Source: Azospirillum fermentarium
Lineage (GTDB): Bacteria; Pseudomonadota; Alphaproteobacteria; Azospirillales; Azospirillaceae
Direction: 5' to 3'
Length of the DNA stretch: 64,000 nucleotides
Assembly: GCF_025961205.1 (NCBI RefSeq)
Contig: NZ_JAOQNH010000001.1
Location: 2,256,001 to 2,320,000, forward strand
Shown here: positions 6,247-16,995 of the stretch, piece by piece
Layout: each line of letters opens with the position of its first letter
How positions within the stretch are numbered: position 1 is the stretch's first letter
Position numbers and translations under genes: made by a program
Notes under the pieces: generated by a model
Database searches by the model: none
Told to the model about the DNA's origin: nothing
What the model saw: the letters and a program-made list of their open reading frames with translations, nothing else

Positions 6247-8796
6247 ATGCACAACGTCGTTTTCTATGTCCTCGGTGTTGCGGGGCTTTTGGCGCTCATC
6301 AGCTTCCTGCCGCCGCTGGCCAAGCGTCTGGGCGTGCCCTACACCGTGCTTCTGGCCGTGGTGGGGGTGGTGCTGGGGGGCACGGTGCAGATCGGCGCCG
6401 GCATGGACAGCCTGGGCCCGGTCAGCGACTTCTTCCGCTCGCTGTCGGGGTTCGACCTGTCGTCGGAAGCGCTGCTGTACCTGTTCCTGCCGATCCTGCT
6501 GTTTGAAACGGCGCTGGTGGTCAACGTCCGCCACCTGCTGGAGGACATCGGCCCCATCCTGCTGCTGGCCGTGGTGGCGGTGTTCATCTGCACCTTCGCC
6601 GTCGGGTACGCCCTGTGGATGGTCAGCGGCTTCAGCCTGGTGTCGTGCCTGCTGCTGGGCGCCATCCTGGCGACCACCGATCCGGCGGCGGTGATCGGCA
6701 TCTTCCGCGAGCTGGGGGCGCCGCGGCGCCTGACCATGCTGGTGGAGGGCGAAAGCCTGCTGAACGACGCCGCCGCCATCGCGCTGTTCGCGTTGCTGCT
6801 GGCGATGATCACCAACCACGGGGCCGGCGGGGCCATGGTCGCCGCGGGGCTGTTCCTGAAGAACTTCATCGGCGGCATGGTGGTGGGCTATGTCTGCGGG
6901 CGCATCCTGTGCCTGCTGGTCATGCCCATGCACGAACAGCCCATGGCCGAGATCACGCTGACGGTGGCGCTGGCCTATCTCACCTTCGTGCTCGCCGAAC
7001 ATTACGTGGGCGTGTCGGGCGTGGTGGCGGTGGTGGCGGCGGCGCTGGTGGTGGGGTCGGTCGGGCGCACCCGCATTTCCCCCGCCACCTGGGGGGCGCT
7101 GGAGGATGTGTGGAAGCAACTCGGGTTCTGGGCCAATTCCCTCATCTTCCTGCTGGCCGCCCTGGTGGTGCCGGAATCCCTCAAGAACATGGGGTGGGAG
7201 CATCTGGGGCTGCTGGTGGTGGTGATCCTGGCGGCGTTCGGCGCGCGGGCGGCCACCCTGTTCGGCCTGCTGCCCATCCTGTCCGGCGTCGGGCTGGCCC
7301 ACCGGGTCAGCGGGTCGTACATGACGGTGATGACCTGGGGCGGCCTGCGCGGGGCGGTGTCGCTGGCGCTGGCGCTGGCGGTCACGGAAAAGACCGGCAT
7401 CCCCGACCGGGTGCAGGATTTCGTGGCGGTTCTGGCCACCGGCTTCGTGTTCTTCACCCTGTTCGTCAACGGCACGACGCTGCGCTGGCTGATCGGCGTG
7501 CTGGGGCTGGACAAGCTGACCCCGGTGGAAGCGGCCATGCGCAACCGGGCGCTGGCGCTGTCCTTGACCTCGGTCAGCGAACGGCTGTCGTCGGCGGCGC
7601 GCAAATACCGCCTGGACGAGGCGGCCAGCACCTCGCTGCTGAACCAGTACAAGGAGCGGCTGGACGCCATCGACCGCGAAGGCTCGGGGGCCGCGTCCCC
7701 GCTGTCCACCGACGAGCGGGTGACCATCGGTCTCGTCATCCTGGTGTCGCGGGAGGAGGAGCTGTACTACCTCCATTTCGGCGAGGGCATCATCTCCCGC
7801 CGGGTGGCGGAACTGCTGGGCGGGCGCACCGCCGGCATGCTGGACGCCGTGCGCACCCATGGTCGCAACGGCTACCGCGCGGCGGAAACGCCCTTCATCG
7901 CCTTTTCCCGCTGGATGCGCTTTGCAAGCTGGCTGCACCGCCGCTTCGGCCTGCACAAGCCGCTGGCCCGCCGGCTGGCCATGCGGTTCGAGGTGCTGAT
8001 GGGAGTCCGTCTGGTGCTGGGCGAACTCATTCCCTTCTGCGAGGAGCGGCTGTCGCGGGTTCTGGGGGCTGACGCCACCACCGAACTGTGCGGCCTGATG
8101 GCCGTGCGCCTGGACGAGGTGGAGCAGGCGCTGACCGCGCTGAAGCTGCAATACCCCGATTACTCCCTGGTGTTGCAGAACCGTTATCTCGGCCGTGCCG
8201 CCCTGCGGATGGAGGAGGCGGATTACCGCCTGCTCCACAGCGAATCCATCATCACGCAGGAGGTGCTGAACGCGCTGAAGGGCGATCTGGACGAGCGCCG
8301 CCGCCTGCTGGACGCCACCCCGCAACTGGATCTGAAGCTGGAATTGCCGGAACTGGTGTCGCGGGTGCCCATTTTCTCCGGTCTGGCCCCCGACCGGCTG
8401 GAGGCCATCGCCAAGCTGCTGAAGCCGCGTCTGGTGCTGCCCGGCGAGATGATCGTGCGCCGCGGCGAGCGGGGGGAGGCGATGTTCTTCGTCGCGTCCG
8501 GTGCCGTGCATGTGCTGGTCCCCGGCCTGGACGAGCCGGTGAAGCTGGGCACCGGCGATTTCTTCGGCGAAATGGCGCTGCTGAGCCGCAAGCCGCGCAA
8601 CGCCGACGTGCGGGCCATCGGTTATTGCCAACTGCTGCAACTGGACGAGCGCGATTTCCGCCGCTTCCTGCAAAAGGATCCCGACCTGCGCGCCCATATC
8701 CAGGAGGTGGCGGAGGCCCGCCGCTTCCCCACGCCGCCGCCCGTGGAGGATGAGGCGAAGGCCGATGATCCCCAGACCGCGGGCAGCGCGTCCTGA
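6247..8796 (+). CDS. CPA1 Na+/H+ antiporter with C-terminal cyclic-nucleotide-binding domain
   Basis: 849 residues; the start has GAGGGG just upstream. The first about 420 residues form a 12-helix CPA1-type antiporter core with signature segments TDPAAVIGIFRELG and EGESLLNDAAAIALF, the ND pair being part of the ion site. A cytoplasmic helical region of about 280 residues follows. Residues about 700-830 form a cyclic-nucleotide-binding domain (GDFFGEMALLSRKPRNADV), with the phosphate-binding Arg present but Asn where Ser/Thr is usual. Likely job: pH and Na+ homeostasis at the inner membrane, gated by cAMP or cGMP. The stop overlaps the next gene's ATG (TGATG), indicating coupling. Confidence 0.9.
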   Translation: MHNVVFYVLGVAGLLALISFLPPLAKRLGVPYTVLLAVVGVVLGGTVQIGAGMDSLGPVSDFFRSLSGFDLSSEALLYLFLPILLFETALVVNVRHLLEDIGPILLLAVVAVFICTFAVGYALWMVSGFSLVSCLLLGAILATTDPAAVIGIFRELGAPRRLTMLVEGESLLNDAAAIALFALLLAMITNHGAGGAMVAAGLFLKNFIGGMVVGYVCGRILCLLVMPMHEQPMAEITLTVALAYLTFVLAEHYVGVSGVVAVVAAALVVGSVGRTRISPATWGALEDVWKQLGFWANSLIFLLAALVVPESLKNMGWEHLGLLVVVILAAFGARAATLFGLLPILSGVGLAHRVSGSYMTVMTWGGLRGAVSLALALAVTEKTGIPDRVQDFVAVLATGFVFFTLFVNGTTLRWLIGVLGLDKLTPVEAAMRNRALALSLTSVSERLSSAARKYRLDEAASTSLLNQYKERLDAIDREGSGAASPLSTDERVTIGLVILVSREEELYYLHFGEGIISRRVAELLGGRTAGMLDAVRTHGRNGYRAAETPFIAFSRWMRFASWLHRRFGLHKPLARRLAMRFEVLMGVRLVLGELIPFCEERLSRVLGADATTELCGLMAVRLDEVEQALTALKLQYPDYSLVLQNRYLGRAALRMEEADYRLLHSESIITQEVLNALKGDLDERRRLLDATPQLDLKLELPELVSRVPIFSGLAPDRLEAIAKLLKPRLVLPGEMIVRRGERGEAMFFVASGAVHVLVPGLDEPVKLGTGDFFGEMALLSRKPRNADVRAIGYCQLLQLDERDFRRFLQKDPDLRAHIQEVAEARRFPTPPPVEDEAKADDPQTAGSAS

Positions 8797-9659
8797 TGGT
8801 GCCCGCGTCCGTGATGCCGGCCGTCTTCGTGCTGCTGTGGAGCACGGGGTTCATCGGCGCCAAGTTCGGCCTTCCCTATGCCGAGCCGCTGACCTTCCTG
8901 CTGATCCGGCTGGGGTTGGTGGCCGTGGTGCTGTCCGGGGTGGCGCTGGCCGCCCGCGCCCCCTGGCCCAAAAGCTGGGGGGAGGCCGGGCGCATCGCGC
9001 TGGCCGGGCTGCTGGTTCACGGCGTCTATCTGTCGGGGGTGTTCGCCGCCATCGACCACGGGCTGCCCGCCGGGGTGACGGCGCTGATCGTCGGGCTTCA
9101 GCCGCTGCTGACCGCCGCCATCGCCGGGCCGTTCCTGGGCGAGCGGGTCAGCGGGCGGCAATGGGCCGGGCTGCTGCTGGGGCTGGCCGGGGTGGCGCTG
9201 GTGGTGTGGGAGAAGATCCGTTTCGACGCCGGCCATGTGGCCGGGTTGGCGCTGGCCCTGATGGCGCTGCTGGGCATCACGCTGGGCACCGTCTATCAGA
9301 AGCGGCACGGCACCGGCATGGATCTGCGCAGCGGCACCGCCATCCAGTATGGCGCCACCGCCGCCGTGCTGGCGGTGCTGGCCCCGGCGCTGGAAACCAT
9401 GCAGGTGCGGTGGACCGGGGAGTTCGTCTTTGCCCTGGCGTGGCTGGCGGGGGTGCTGTCGGTGGGGGCTATCTTCCTGCTGTTCCTGCTGATCCGCCGG
9501 GGGGCGGCGGCGCGGGTTGCCAGCCTGTTCTATCTGACGCCGCCGGTCACGGCGCTGATCGCCTGGGGCCTGTTCGGGGAACAACTGGGCGTCCCGGCCC
9601 TGGTGGGCATGGCGGTGGCGGCAAGCGGGGTGGCGCTGGTGAACCACGGCGGCCGTTAA
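8796..9659 (+). CDS. DMT-superfamily (EamA) inner-membrane transporter
   Basis: 287 residues, almost entirely hydrophobic, about ten membrane helices in two EamA repeats. The first begins VFVLLWSTGFIGAKFGLPYA, the second after the central loop near residue 145. Such proteins export amino acids or other metabolites; the substrate cannot be read from sequence. The ATG overlaps the antiporter stop codon, so the pair is one operon. Alternative upstream starts would extend into antiporter coding sequence. Confidence 0.85.
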   Translation: MVPASVMPAVFVLLWSTGFIGAKFGLPYAEPLTFLLIRLGLVAVVLSGVALAARAPWPKSWGEAGRIALAGLLVHGVYLSGVFAAIDHGLPAGVTALIVGLQPLLTAAIAGPFLGERVSGRQWAGLLLGLAGVALVVWEKIRFDAGHVAGLALALMALLGITLGTVYQKRHGTGMDLRSGTAIQYGATAAVLAVLAPALETMQVRWTGEFVFALAWLAGVLSVGAIFLLFLLIRRGAAARVASLFYLTPPVTALIAWGLFGEQLGVPALVGMAVAASGVALVNHGGR

Positions 9660-9770
9660 ACCTTTTTTTCATGATCGAATGGTGTAATCCGATGTGATTT
9701 CGTGGCTTGCCGCGCCGGTTTCTCTTCGCCATAGTCAGGCGGACCGCAAGGGGCAAAAATTCGGGGTATT

Positions 9771-10160
9771 ATGGAGACCTTCTCCCTCGACGACAGCCAG
9801 ACGCTGCAGGCCATCGGCATTCTGGCCGATGTTCTGGACGGCGTGTCGGCGCAAGGCGCGCTCGACACCGTTCTGGTGTCCAAGGCCCTGCGGCAGGTTA
9901 TCGCCACCAAATCGCAGCCCGCGTTCGAATTCGCCACCCGCGCCTTCAACACGCTGGACCCCGCCGTTCGGCGGCAGGTGGCGGCGGACGCCGACAATGC
10001 CGCCCGCGACACGGTGGAACTGCGCCACCGGGTGGGCGGCTTCCTCGGGACGCCCGTGCGCAAGCCCGTGCCCGCCGCGCCCTCGGCCCAGGCCGGCAGC
10101 GCCTTCCTGGCCGCGCTCAACAACCGCCGCCGTCAGACCGGCGGCGGGCGGGAAGGGTAA
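9771..10160 (+). CDS. Hypothetical soluble protein, 129 aa
   Basis: A short alpha-helical protein starting METFSLDDSQ, with an Ala/Pro-rich tail. No signal peptide, membrane helix or recognisable motif is seen. The 110 bp upstream contain a T-run (9661-9670) that may mark the end of the antiporter/DMT transcript. It converges on the restriction genes, with 11 bp between stops. Codon use matches its neighbours, supporting a real gene. Function unknown. Confidence 0.65.
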   Translation: METFSLDDSQTLQAIGILADVLDGVSAQGALDTVLVSKALRQVIATKSQPAFEFATRAFNTLDPAVRRQVAADADNAARDTVELRHRVGGFLGTPVRKPVPAAPSAQAGSAFLAALNNRRRQTGGGREG

Positions 10161-10171
10161 GGGCGCCGGCC

Positions 10172-11254
10172 CTACCCGATGAAGCCCGCGTTGGTGCGCA
10201 GGCTGAGCAGCAGGTCGGGTTCGGCCATGAACCACAGATAGCCGTCCACCGCCACCGCCGACAGCCGCGCCTTGGCCGGGGCGGCACCGCGGTGTTCGAA
10301 CACGCTGACGAACACCACCTGCCGGTCGGCAAAGCCCGCCCGCCGGGTCATGGCCAGCAATTCGGCCTTGCGGTCCTCGGTCACCGGGCCGTCGGTGGCG
10401 ACGATCTCCACGAACACCACCAAAATCTCCGGCGCGCCCAGGTCGGCCAGAACCACGTCGGGCAGCAGCTTTTGCTGGTCGATGGGCAGGCCGATGTCGC
10501 GCATCAGCGCGTCGTCCTGCGCCACCACCTTGGCCCCGCTCTCGCTGATCCACAGCACGGCGGGCTGGCGCAGGTGGCGGGGCGCGAAGTCCTCGATCAC
10601 CGCCTTGGCCATCTGGGAGCTGAGGCCGGGGGCCATCATCCGGCTGCCGCCGCTGGGCAGGCGCACCTCCACCGCGTCGCGGTCGGCGACCCGGGTGCGC
10701 AGGATGCGCACGCGGGCCAATTGGTCCGGGCGCAGGTTCTGTTCGGTCCAGGCGGCGGCCAGGGCCGGGAAGTCCTCTTCCCCCGCCGTGACGACGGCGG
10801 CGAAGCTGGCGCGCAGCGCGTAGCGGCCCAGGCTGCTGGTGGTGGACACCCCCTCGCGCTGGATCACCGCGTTGTTGGTCAGCAGCCCCTGGCGCAGGGT
10901 TTCGTCGCGGATGGGTTCGCGGGTGTTGTCCTTGTACCACGGCTTGCCCAGCGCCTGGAAACCGGGGCGTACGGACTCGTCGGCGAACGACGCCCGCTCC
11001 CGCGGTTCGGTCAAGACGGCCTGGGCATCGCTCATGCGGCAGACCTGCCGCGGGGCCAGCCACACGCCGCCGTTCTCCACCGCCCCGATGTAGAGCATGG
11101 CAAAGATGGTGCGCGCCGCCATCTTGCGCACGACATAGTTGTGATCAGCGATGCCCTCGGGGAAGATGACGGGCAGCCGCTCCTGAATCACCTCCACCGG
11201 CACCAGGGCCGGCAGCTCGGGCGGGAACAGGGGCAGGTGGGGCAGATGGCTCAT
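10172..11254 (-). CDS. Type II restriction endonuclease, BsuBI/PstI-like
   Basis: 360 residues. The N-terminal part carries a REPIRDETLRQGLLTNNAV segment and TTSSLGRYAL, typical of the helical domain of BsuBI/PstI endonucleases. The C-terminal catalytic region has PDVVLAD (265-271) and FVEIVATDGPV (281-291), matching the PD...E-x-V-x-x-x-G-P-V pattern of that family, with Asp266 and Glu283 as likely metal ligands. The ATG at 11254 overlaps the stop of the methyltransferase gene by 4 nt, so translation is coupled, methyltransferase first. By family it should cut at CTGCAG, but specificity is inference. No controller-protein gene is present. Confidence 0.85.
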   Translation of the reverse strand: MSHLPHLPLFPPELPALVPVEVIQERLPVIFPEGIADHNYVVRKMAARTIFAMLYIGAVENGGVWLAPRQVCRMSDAQAVLTEPRERASFADESVRPGFQALGKPWYKDNTREPIRDETLRQGLLTNNAVIQREGVSTTSSLGRYALRASFAAVVTAGEEDFPALAAAWTEQNLRPDQLARVRILRTRVADRDAVEVRLPSGGSRMMAPGLSSQMAKAVIEDFAPRHLRQPAVLWISESGAKVVAQDDALMRDIGLPIDQQKLLPDVVLADLGAPEILVVFVEIVATDGPVTEDRKAELLAMTRRAGFADRQVVFVSVFEHRGAAPAKARLSAVAVDGYLWFMAEPDLLLSLRTNAGFIG

Positions 11255-13062
11255 GGGCCGTACACCTTCCAGATCAGGGCCTCGACCGCGGCATGGTCAG
11301 CGCCTGTGTCCATCAGCGCCTGGATGCGCAGCATGTCGGCGGGGGCGGGGATGGGGGTGGCTTCCACCTCGTACGCCGACACCGCGGGTGTGCCGTTGAT
11401 GCAGCGGAAGGCCAGATCCGCCGCCTCGCTGTTCAGCAGCCGGGCGATGGTGGAGGCACGCACCACCGGGGTGGTCCCGGCGGCGGGGCGGATCATGTTC
11501 AAGTGGTTTTCCACCGACACCGCCCCCTTGTGCTCGTCGATGAACGACTGGGGCAGTTCGGCGGCGATCAGCCGGCGGGCCTGCTCCAGCGCGGTGGTCC
11601 GTTGCAGCAGCACGCAGGCGCGGCGCACCACGTTGGACTGGTCGCGCGGGCCGGGGGTGAACCACAGGCGGTGGTTGCGGGTGGCCCCCTTGAACTCGAA
11701 CCGGCCCGACCCGTCGGACGCCACGCATTCGGCCCAGATGACCGGGATGGCGCCGCGCGCCCGGCGGTCGTGCAGCTTGTCCTTGTGCCTATTCCACACC
11801 AGCGGTCCGGTGGACACCTCGTACCCCAGATCGGCCAGCCGGTGGGGCAGGGCCGACAGGCGGCGGGCGAGCGGCACATGGCTTTCGTGGCGGGGCAGGG
11901 TCCAGGGCCGCGACGGATCGGCGGGCAGGGCATAGGTGCCGCCCGGCTTCACCAGCGCCCCCCCCTGTTCGCGGGCGCTGAGGAACGACACCCGCACATC
12001 CCCCGCGGTCCCGCCGCGGCGGTAGACGGCCAGCAGCGTTTCCTGCAGCACGTCGGCGAACACGCCCTTGCGGGTGTCCACGAAGTCGATGGACAGCGGC
12101 GGCGCCTCGTCCACCAGCAGCCGGCGCAGGTGCTTGAAATACTCGCCGCCCAGGAATCCGGCGGGGGTGACGAAGCCCACCACCCCGCCGGGCCGGGCCA
12201 GCCGCACCGCCAGATCGGTGAACAGGCCATAGATGTTGGCGTGCCCGTACAGGCCGCGCGCCCACCGTTGCCGCTCCTCCGCCGACAGGGTGACGCGGCC
12301 ATAGGGCGGGTTGCCGATCACCAGATCGTACCCGCCATCCGTGTCGATGGCCTCGTCGGGCAGGGTCAGGCTGTTGCGCACGGTGATGCCGTCCAGCCGC
12401 AGCCGCCGGCCCGCCGCCAGCATGTCGGCGGCCAGGGACGCCTCCAGGAACAGCCCGGCCATCCAGGCGGCCACCCGGTCGATCTCGAAACCCGACAGGT
12501 GGCGTTCCACATGGGCCAGCCGTTCCCGCGGGGTGCGGTCGGCCAGGGCCGCCACCATCCGCCGGGCGATGGGGGCCAGAAAGGCGCCGCCGCCGCACGC
12601 CGGGTCCAGCACGCGGGCGGTGGTCCAGTCCACCCCCGCCGCTTCCGCCTGATCCAGCAGCCGTTCGGCCAGGGCCGGGGGCGTGTAGAACACGCCCAGT
12701 TCGCCCCGATACCCCGGCGGCAGCAGGATGGTGTAGATGGAGCCCAGCAGATAGGCGGCCTCCGTCACCCCGAACCCGGCGGCGACGTCGGCCAGCGCGT
12801 GGGCCAGGCTCTTTTCCCCGGCGCGCAAGGCCCCCTTGGGCTGGCCGGCGGGCCACGGCGGGGCCAGCGTGTCGGGCACCGTCAGCAGCCAGTAATGCCC
12901 CACCGCCAGCATGGCGAAGGTCTGGGCGAAGCGCAGCCGCTCGCTGTCGCCGATCCGGGATTCGGCGAAGCGCCGCGCCGCGTTGCGCAGTTCCTTAAAG
13001 GCATCGTGGGGCGCCGGGCCGGAGAGGGAGGCCGGCACCCTGTCGTCAAGTCTGGGCGGCAC
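11251..13062 (-). CDS. N6-adenine DNA methyltransferase of the BsuBI/PstI-like R-M system
   Basis: 603 residues with a GTG start. AdoMet-binding motif I is VLDPACGGGA (151-160) and the catalytic motif IV is NPPY (251-254), an adenine-N6 signature; GVFYTPPALAERLL before motif I is typical of gamma-type enzymes. A C-terminal target-recognition region of about 300 residues follows. It should protect CTGCAG-type sites from the partner nuclease. It is longer than textbook M.BsuBI/M.PstI, mostly from an N-terminal extension of about 120 residues and a large C-terminal half. The start is weakly supported because no clear ribosome site is visible. Divergent from uvrB across 195 bp. Confidence 0.88.
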   Translation of the reverse strand: MPPRLDDRVPASLSGPAPHDAFKELRNAARRFAESRIGDSERLRFAQTFAMLAVGHYWLLTVPDTLAPPWPAGQPKGALRAGEKSLAHALADVAAGFGVTEAAYLLGSIYTILLPPGYRGELGVFYTPPALAERLLDQAEAAGVDWTTARVLDPACGGGAFLAPIARRMVAALADRTPRERLAHVERHLSGFEIDRVAAWMAGLFLEASLAADMLAAGRRLRLDGITVRNSLTLPDEAIDTDGGYDLVIGNPPYGRVTLSAEERQRWARGLYGHANIYGLFTDLAVRLARPGGVVGFVTPAGFLGGEYFKHLRRLLVDEAPPLSIDFVDTRKGVFADVLQETLLAVYRRGGTAGDVRVSFLSAREQGGALVKPGGTYALPADPSRPWTLPRHESHVPLARRLSALPHRLADLGYEVSTGPLVWNRHKDKLHDRRARGAIPVIWAECVASDGSGRFEFKGATRNHRLWFTPGPRDQSNVVRRACVLLQRTTALEQARRLIAAELPQSFIDEHKGAVSVENHLNMIRPAAGTTPVVRASTIARLLNSEAADLAFRCINGTPAVSAYEVEATPIPAPADMLRIQALMDTGADHAAVEALIWKVYGP

Positions 13063-13209
13063 GCGCGGGTCTTCGCGGAAGGGACGATGGGGCGGGGAAC
13101 TCTAGGCCAACGCCCCGCCCGCCGCAACGCGGGTGAGCGGCGCATGAGCCCCCGGCGCCTCACGGGACTGGTGTGCGCCGCCGGGTGGTGACATAGTGCT
13201 CCGGTTCCT

Positions 13210-13224
13210 GTTCCGTACCAGTTC
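13210..13224 (+). promoter_or_regulatory. LexA (SOS) box GTTC-N7-GTTC upstream of uvrB
   Basis: GTTC at 13210-13213 and 13221-13224 are separated by exactly 7 nt, the alphaproteobacterial LexA operator consensus. The box lies 33 bp before the uvrB ATG. A third GTTC at 13204 extends the run. This predicts LexA repression and DNA-damage induction of uvrB. Confidence 0.75.
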
Positions 13225-13257
13225 TCCCGTCGTTTCCGCAAGGGTGGTGATCCCATC

Positions 13258-15438
<2,181 letters not shown>

Positions 15439-15509
15439 GCGTGGACAGGGCGCCCTACCTCCGTTAGACAAACCGGACAGAGGCTTGGCTGAACGGGGTT
15501 GGAGCCATC

Positions 15510-16967
15510 GTGCACGGACGCATCACCTTTCGCCCGGTCTTTCACATCATCGGCGTGCTGCTGACCGTGCTGGGGCTGGGGATGCTGATCCCGGCGCTGG
15601 CCGACGCCGCCGTGGGCAACCCCGACTGGACCGCCTTCGTCGGCGCCAGTGCCGCCACGCTGGCGGTGTCGGGGGGCATGTACCTGGGCACGGCGGGGGA
15701 GATCGAGACCATCAGCGTGCGCCAGACGTTCCTGCTGACCGTGCTGGCGTGGGTGATCCTGGCGACGTTCGGCGCCCTGCCGTTCCTGTTCTCCAGCCTG
15801 AAGATGGATTTCACCGACGCCTATTACGAGGCCATGTCGGGGCTGACCACCACCGGCGGCACGGTGATCGTCGGGCTGGATTACGCCCCGCCGGGCATCC
15901 TGCTGTGGCGGTCGCTGCTGAGCTGGCTGGGCGGGGTGGGGATCATCGTCATGGCGATTGCCGTGCTGCCCATCCTGCGGGTGGGCGGCATGCAGCTTTT
16001 CCGCACCGAATCCTCGGACAAGAGCGACAAGCCCTTCGCCACCGTCGCCGACACGGCGGGCGGCATCATCATGACCTATCTGATCCTGACCATCCTGTCG
16101 GCGGTGCTGTTCCGGGTGGCGGGGATGAACTGGTTCGACGCCGTGTGCCATGCCATGGCGTCGATTTCGACCGGCGGTTTCTCCACCAAGGACAGCTCGC
16201 TGGGCTTCTTCGATTCCCACGCGGTGCTGTGGGCCGCCACCGCCAGCATCGTCGCCGGGGCGATGCCGCTGACGTGGTACATCCGCATGCTGCGCAACAC
16301 CCGCGGGTTCGCGCGGCTGGACCGGCAGGTGTCGGCCATGCTGAAGATCCTGGGCGTCAGCATCGCCGCCATGACCCTGTGGGCCTGGCTGAAGGTGGGG
16401 CTGCCGTTCTGGGACGCCCTGTCCCACAGCGCGCTCAACGTCTCGTCGGTCATCACCACGTCGGGGTTCGTGTCCACCGACTATTCGGCGTGGGGCAGCT
16501 TCGCCATCGTGGCGTTCTTTTTCTTCTTCTTCATCGGCGGCTGCACCGGCTCCACCACCGGGTCGATCAAGATTTTCCGCTGGCAGGTCCTGGCCCAGTC
16601 CATGCGCAATCAGATGCTGCGGATGCTGAAGCCGCGGCGGGTGCTGGTGTCGCTCTACAACGACAAGCCGCTGGACCCGGACGTGGTGGATTCCGTGATC
16701 AACTTCGCCTTCGCCTATATGGCGTCGTTCGGCATCCTGGCCCTGGCCATGGCGGCGCTGGACGTGGATTTCCTGTCGGCGGCCAGCGCCGTCGCCGCGG
16801 CACTGGGCGGGGCAGGGGCCGGGCTGGGGCCGGTGGTCGGGCCGTCGGGCACCTTCGCCCCCTTGCCCGACGCCGGCAAATGGCTGCTGTGCCTGGCGAT
16901 GCTGCTGGGCCGGCTGGAGGTGTTCACCGTGCTGGTGCTGCTGATCCCCAGCTTCTGGAAGGATTGA
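15510..16967 (+). CDS. trkH: TrkH/KtrB-type potassium uptake channel subunit
   Basis: 485 residues with a GTG start at 15510 and GGAG 5 nt upstream. It has four membrane-pore-membrane repeats, each with a selectivity-filter segment: TTTGGTVI, ISTGGFST, TTSGFVST and CTGSTTGSIKIFR. The protein is the K+-conducting inner-membrane subunit, usually regulated by a cytosolic TrkA/KtrA protein, which is not encoded in this window. A GC-rich hairpin follows the stop. With the antiporter gene it fits an ion-homeostasis theme, but the two are not adjacent. Confidence 0.92.
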   Translation: MHGRITFRPVFHIIGVLLTVLGLGMLIPALADAAVGNPDWTAFVGASAATLAVSGGMYLGTAGEIETISVRQTFLLTVLAWVILATFGALPFLFSSLKMDFTDAYYEAMSGLTTTGGTVIVGLDYAPPGILLWRSLLSWLGGVGIIVMAIAVLPILRVGGMQLFRTESSDKSDKPFATVADTAGGIIMTYLILTILSAVLFRVAGMNWFDAVCHAMASISTGGFSTKDSSLGFFDSHAVLWAATASIVAGAMPLTWYIRMLRNTRGFARLDRQVSAMLKILGVSIAAMTLWAWLKVGLPFWDALSHSALNVSSVITTSGFVSTDYSAWGSFAIVAFFFFFFIGGCTGSTTGSIKIFRWQVLAQSMRNQMLRMLKPRRVLVSLYNDKPLDPDVVDSVINFAFAYMASFGILALAMAALDVDFLSAASAVAAALGGAGAGLGPVVGPSGTFAPLPDAGKWLLCLAMLLGRLEVFTVLVLLIPSFWKD

Positions 16968-16988
16968 GGGGGCCGGGTGCCGGCCCCC
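16968..16988. terminator. Bidirectional GC hairpin between trkH and Mn catalase
   Basis: A perfect 9-bp stem (GGGGGCCGG/CCGGCCCCC) with a 3-nt loop, starting right after the trkH stop and 8 bp before the catalase stop. It has no U tract, so efficiency is uncertain, but its position between convergent genes suits transcription termination. Confidence 0.5.
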
Positions 16989-16995
16989 CCGCCGC

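Noticed and set aside
6160..8697. Minus-strand 845-codon frame opposite the antiporter
   Set aside because: Gln/His/Arg-rich low-complexity translation with no motif; the plus strand carries a complete antiporter.
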